Source of the DNA: a bacterium
GTDB taxonomy: Bacteria > Bdellovibrionota_B > Oligoflexia > Oligoflexales > RGVZ01
Direction of reading: 5' to 3'
Length of the DNA: 51,038 bases
Assembly (NCBI GenBank): GCA_010029825.1
Contig: RGVZ01000011.1
Span: 1-51,038, forward strand
Part shown: in pieces, positions 47,093 through 51,038 of the stretch
How positions within the stretch are numbered: the stretch's first letter is position 1
Layout: each line of letters begins with the position of its first letter
Notes under the pieces: model-generated
What the model was told of the DNA's origin: nothing
What the model saw: the letters and a program-made list of their open reading frames with translations, nothing else
Databases searched by the model: none
Position numbers and translations under genes: made by a program

Positions 47093-48192
47093 TTCTTGCC
47101 CCCCAGACTCGATGCCGGGGACAGACTTCCTGTTCCCCTTCTACGAGGAAAAAAGTCCAGGATCTCTCGTGTTCCGAACAATCCGTTGGGACGCGTCAAC
47201 ATGAGGACAATCAGTACCAGGGAGTAAACGATCATCCGCAGGTCGACACCGACAAGCCCCTGCAAGCTGCGAAGCGCCTCAGGCATGATGGTCAGGAGTA
47301 TGGCGGCAACAACGGATCCGCTGATGCTGCCCATCCCCCCGAGCACAACCATGATCACGATTTCAAAGCTCTTGTTGAAGTTGAAGGTCTGCGGCGTCAG
47401 GATCTGAATCTCATGCGCGTACAGGCCTCCGGCGACACCGGCAAAAAACGCGCCCATCGCGAACGCGCGAACTTTGGTCTGGGTGGTATTGACGCCCATG
47501 GCTTCGCCCGCGATCTCATCTTCCCGGACGGCCATGAGACTGCGCCCTTGAACGGAATTGACGACCCTCCAAACGCAGAAAAGGGTCAATACCACCGCTG
47601 AATATACCCACCCAAAACTCGTGTAAGGCGGGATGTTATTCAGGCCGCTGGCGCCGCCAACGGCATCGGTGTTCATGATCACAACACGGATGATCTCTCC
47701 GAAACCGAGCGTCACAATCGCAAGGTAGTCGCCCCTTAGCCTCAATGAGGGCATCCCGACAAGGTATCCAGCAGCGGCAGCGGCAGTGCCACCGGCTACG
47801 AGTCCCAGGGGGAAGACAAATTCGACCGGCATACCGGCTGAAACGGCATTGTCACGGAAGTACATCGTCAGGACAGAGGCGACATAGCCACCAACCGCCA
47901 TAAAGCCAGCGTGTCCGATCGAAAATTGGCCAGTAAATCCGTTTACGAGGTTGAGGCTTACTGCGAGGATGACGTTAATCCCGCAAAAGATGAGGATCTT
48001 GAACCAGTAGTCACTGACAACTCGTTCCAAAACCCCGCTCAATGCGAATGCCAGAACCAGCGCGGCCAACCAGCCACCGGTCCTGAGGAATGACTCACGA
48101 AATTCGCGCGATGCTTCCATGGCTTTGTCCGTGACGCTTGCCACGACCTGCGATTCCGCAGCCATGCGCGTTTGTGAGCGAACACCTTCCAT
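47089..48192 (-). CDS. livM: Branched-chain amino acid ABC transporter permease LivM
   Basis: LNLVNGFTGQFSIGHAGFMAVGGYVASVL, LRLRGDYLAIVTLGFGEIIRVV, VVLGGMGSISGSVVAAILL. Confidence 0.95.
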   Translation of the reverse strand: MEGVRSQTRMAAESQVVASVTDKAMEASREFRESFLRTGGWLAALVLAFALSGVLERVVSDYWFKILIFCGINVILAVSLNLVNGFTGQFSIGHAGFMAVGGYVASVLTMYFRDNAVSAGMPVEFVFPLGLVAGGTAAAAAGYLVGMPSLRLRGDYLAIVTLGFGEIIRVVIMNTDAVGGASGLNNIPPYTSFGWVYSAVVLTLFCVWRVVNSVQGRSLMAVREDEIAGEAMGVNTTQTKVRAFAMGAFFAGVAGGLYAHEIQILTPQTFNFNKSFEIVIMVVLGGMGSISGSVVAAILLTIMPEALRSLQGLVGVDLRMIVYSLVLIVLMLTRPNGLFGTREILDFFPRRRGTGSLSPASSLGGKK

Positions 48193-48245
48193 TCAAATGC
48201 CCCTAATCAAATGGCCCAGATCAACTCACGGCCTTAAGCCTGCAC

Positions 48246-49154
48246 TCAGACTTTCTCGGCGCGATGCACACCCAGCAATCCGCTCGGCTTGAACAGCAGG
48301 ATCAAGATCAAAATCGCGAAAGCCAGCGCGTCACGGTACGTCGGCACCCAGTAGCCGACCAGGAATTCCTCAGCCAGACCGAGGGTGAACGCGCCGAGCA
48401 CCGCGCCGGTGACATTGCCAATTCCGCCAAGAACAGCGGCTACAAATGCCTTCAGTCCCGGCATCGTACCCATCAGCGGTTCGATCTTCGGGTAAATCAG
48501 TCCAACAAGAACCCCGGCGGCGCCGGCGAGGGCTGATCCGAGCATGAACGTCGCGGAGATGATGCGGTTGGTGGGAATGCCCATCAAGCTCGCAAGATCG
48601 TGGTTGAAGCTCACGGCGCGCATGGCACGACCAAGTCGCGTCCTGAAAATGATGTACTGCAGCAACACCATGAGCACGATTGAGAGCACCAGGGCGATGA
48701 CCTGCATGGGCTCGATCACCAGTTCACCACTGGTCCAGGTCGAACCATCGAGGTTGAGGATTCCCGTCGGAAAAAATTGAGGGTCGGACCCGAAAACAAG
48801 TTGTCCGGTGTACTGTAGAAACAGCGAGACCCCGACCGCGGTGATCAGGAGGTTGATGCGAGGACTCTTCCTCAAGGGTCGGTAAGCCAAGCGCTCAATC
48901 AGAAATCCCGCAGCCGCGCATGTCACCATGGCGGCCCCCAATGCGATCAACAGGGACCCGATGCCGGGGTGTTCTTCCAGTTTGAGCCACTGGATCGTGT
49001 ACATGCCGGCAAACGCGCCGAGCATGTAAATCTCACCGTGCGCGAAATTGATCAGTTGCAGGATGCCGAACACCATCGTGTAGCCAAGGGCAATCAGTGC
49101 GTAAATGCTACCCAGGGACAAGGCGTTGATGATGTGCTGGATAAATTGGTCCAT
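48246..49154 (-). CDS. livH: Branched-chain amino acid ABC transporter permease LivH
   Basis: ALSLGSIYALIALGYTMVFGILQLINFAHGEIYMLGAF, AVLGGIGNVTGAVLGAFTLGLAE. Confidence 0.95.
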   Translation of the reverse strand: MDQFIQHIINALSLGSIYALIALGYTMVFGILQLINFAHGEIYMLGAFAGMYTIQWLKLEEHPGIGSLLIALGAAMVTCAAAGFLIERLAYRPLRKSPRINLLITAVGVSLFLQYTGQLVFGSDPQFFPTGILNLDGSTWTSGELVIEPMQVIALVLSIVLMVLLQYIIFRTRLGRAMRAVSFNHDLASLMGIPTNRIISATFMLGSALAGAAGVLVGLIYPKIEPLMGTMPGLKAFVAAVLGGIGNVTGAVLGAFTLGLAEEFLVGYWVPTYRDALAFAILILILLFKPSGLLGVHRAEKV

Positions 49155-49192
49155 TGGCGACCCCCGGGATCTGCTGGATTCGGCCGGTACAA

Positions 49193-49218
49193 CAAAAAAA
49201 CAAGCGGCTTAACGCTTG
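49193..49218 (-). terminator. Intrinsic terminator/attenuator between livK and livH (minus strand)
   Basis: Minus strand: caagcgttaagccgcttgttttttt: 6-bp GC-containing stem followed by T7. Confidence 0.8.
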
Positions 49219-49282
49219 CCCATGAGAGCTAAGCGTTTTTGGCCACCTGGTCAAGCGTAACATCCCCGAATTGGTTGCTTTT

Positions 49283-50434
49283 TCAACCCGGGCGGATCGT
49301 TGACTCGTAGACAAACGACCCGTTGACGACCTTCAGGACAACCGCCGGCTTCACAGCGTTACGTTGCTGGTCGATCGAGATCCGGCCAGTGACGCCCTGA
49401 AAATCCTTCGTGGTAGCCAATGCGGCACGGATATCCGCCGGGTTCATTGACTTCGCCCGCTTCATCGCGTCGGCGAGCACCATCGCCGCGTCGAATCCCA
49501 TGGCAGCAAGCCCCGACGGGACTTGCTTGTATTCTTTGCGGTAGCGCCCGATAAATGCCTGGACATGCGGCGACTTGTCTTCCGCAGAGTAATGGTTGGA
49601 GAAGTATGCCCCCTCAATCGCCTTGCCCCCGATCTGGAGCAGTTTCGGGGAATCCCATCCGTCGCCTCCCAGCAACGGTGCCTTGATTCCAAGGCTGCGC
49701 GCCTGACGCGCGATCAGGCCAACTTCCGTATAGTAACCCGGGACGAAGATGGCTTCTGGCTTGGCCGCGCGAATGGCGGTCAGCTGGGACTTGAAGTCGA
49801 TGTCGCCGGCGCTGTAGCTCTGGTCCACGACAATCTCGCCACCCAGCTTCTTGAACGTCTCGGCGAAGAACTTCGCGAGACCGACACTGTAGTCATTCTT
49901 GACGTCGCGCAGGATCGCGACCCTCTTGAATTTCAAGTTCTCAGCCGCGAATTTGGCCATGACGTAACCCTGAAACGGATCGATAAAGCATACGCGGAAG
50001 ATGTAGTCGCCGATATCCGTGACCTTTGGGTTCGTCGACGACGGCGATATCATCGGGATCTTGTTCTGCTGGGCAATTGGCGCCATGGCGAGGCTGCGGG
50101 AGGAGGCAACTTCGCCGATGACAGCCGTGACTTTGTCCTGGGTGATCAAGCGCGTCACGGCGGTCGCGGCTTCCTCCGGCTTGCCCTGGTCGTCAAGAAG
50201 AATGACCTGAAGTTTCTTGCCCTTGATTCCACCAGTCGAGTTGATTTCATTGACCGCGAGCTCGACGCCCTGATGAGTCGCGACACCGAAAGTGGCCTCA
50301 GAACCAGTGGTCGAACCAACTTCACCGATCTTGATGACGTCATTCGCCCCTGCAGCTGGTTTCCCGGGGAACATGGCGGCGACTGAGAGGGTAAGGGCGG
50401 CAAGGACTACGTGTGATACGCGGCTGTCATTCAT
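49283..50434 (-). CDS. livK: Branched-chain amino acid ABC transporter substrate-binding protein
   Basis: Signal peptide; IKIGEVGSTTGSEATFGVATHQGVELAVNEINSTGGIKGKKLQVILLDDQGKPEEAATAVTRLITQDKVTAVIGEVASS. Confidence 0.94.
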   Translation of the reverse strand: MNDSRVSHVVLAALTLSVAAMFPGKPAAGANDVIKIGEVGSTTGSEATFGVATHQGVELAVNEINSTGGIKGKKLQVILLDDQGKPEEAATAVTRLITQDKVTAVIGEVASSRSLAMAPIAQQNKIPMISPSSTNPKVTDIGDYIFRVCFIDPFQGYVMAKFAAENLKFKRVAILRDVKNDYSVGLAKFFAETFKKLGGEIVVDQSYSAGDIDFKSQLTAIRAAKPEAIFVPGYYTEVGLIARQARSLGIKAPLLGGDGWDSPKLLQIGGKAIEGAYFSNHYSAEDKSPHVQAFIGRYRKEYKQVPSGLAAMGFDAAMVLADAMKRAKSMNPADIRAALATTKDFQGVTGRISIDQQRNAVKPAVVLKVVNGSFVYESTIRPG

Positions 50435-50572
50435 TGCAAGAGGCTCCTTCAGGGGGGTTCATCCGGGGAACCCCGAAAATCCGCAGATGCCCAAAAAAGG
50501 GGCAACGTACCGTAATCATTGGGGCGAGGTTATCACGCGGCGATCCTGCATGACAATGGGAGCTTATTTCAT

Positions 50573-50588
50573 TTGTATTCTAATACAA
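50573..50588. promoter_or_regulatory. Palindromic operator-like element upstream of RRM gene
   Basis: TTGTATT-CT-AATACAA, perfect 7-2-7 inverted repeat in the livK/RRM divergent intergenic region. Confidence 0.5.
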
Positions 50589-50680
50589 TTCTGATAGGGT
50601 GACCGACGATAAGGGGTTTTGGTCAAACAACCCGTTGAGGCCAGAACCTAAAAACGACCCTGTATTTTGTTAGGTGATTT

Positions 50681-50983
50681 GTGGGCAAGAAACTTTATGT
50701 AGGCAACCTGCCGTACCGTACGACCGATGGCGACCTTCACCAGCTGTTCTCGCAAGCTGGCGTAGTTGAATCGGCCAAAGTAATTAGCGACCGCGAGACT
50801 GGCCGCAGCAAAGGCTTCGGTTTCGTCGAAATGTCGAACGACGGAGACGCTGATGAAGCAGTTCGTCGCTTCAACGGCGCGAACATGGACGGCCGCAAGA
50901 TCAATGTCAACGAAGCTCGCCCGCAGGCACCTCGTGAGAGCCGTGGTTTTGACCGCGCTCCTCGGAGCCACCAGGACTACTGA
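50681..50983 (+). CDS. RRM-domain RNA-binding protein
   Basis: KLYVGNLPYRTTDGDLHQLFSQAG (RNP2), RSKGFGFVEM (RNP1); GTG start. Confidence 0.95.
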   Translation: MGKKLYVGNLPYRTTDGDLHQLFSQAGVVESAKVISDRETGRSKGFGFVEMSNDGDADEAVRRFNGANMDGRKINVNEARPQAPRESRGFDRAPRSHQDY

Positions 50984-51020
50984 TTCGTAGATCCTGCTGA
51001 CTTTTGATCAAGATCAGACC

Positions 51021-51038
51021 CGCAGCCTCGAGGCTGCG
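51021..51038 (+). terminator. Probable terminator stem downstream of RRM gene (truncated by window end)
   Basis: cgcagcctcgaggctgcg perfect 18-bp palindrome; following T-tract would lie outside the window. Confidence 0.5.

Noticed and set aside
49523-50386. 287-aa plus-strand ORF
   Set aside because: Antisense to livK.

Overview
This is a gene-dense bacterial chromosomal window (51 kb, fairly high GC) with mostly housekeeping and conserved genes. I saw no rRNA or tRNA genes, no CRISPR array, and no transposase or phage module. Recognisable genes, left to right: dCMP deaminase (partial), ribD, a QEGLA/DUF1704 (MATCAP-like) metallopeptidase, a broken TonB-dependent receptor, an RluA-type pseudouridine synthase, DUF2267, ettA, an M16 peptidase, a polyprenyl diphosphate synthase, a PAS-GGDEF protein coupled to a STAS-like/zinc-ribbon protein, speA, rsmD, coaD, a FecR-like/TPR/beta-barrel protein, a small operon ending in a secretin-like protein, epmA, a Lon-family AAA protease, phosphofructokinase, rlmN-like, fapA (DUF342), REC-PilZ, tlyA, DUF4301, a 1.7 kaa TPR-like giant protein, livKHMGF plus a Kef-type antiporter, and an RRM RNA-binding protein. 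A 34-aa very basic bS22/COX24-like ORF and a 53-aa ORF are visible although the supplied ORF track omits them. The best candidates for something undescribed are (i) the four-gene micro-operon ending in a secretin-like protein (21386-23370) facing a FecR-like/TPR/barrel protein, and (ii) the locus with the giant protein, a divergent 477-aa unknown and DUF4301 (35566-43860). All family calls come from reading motifs by eye; no searches were run.
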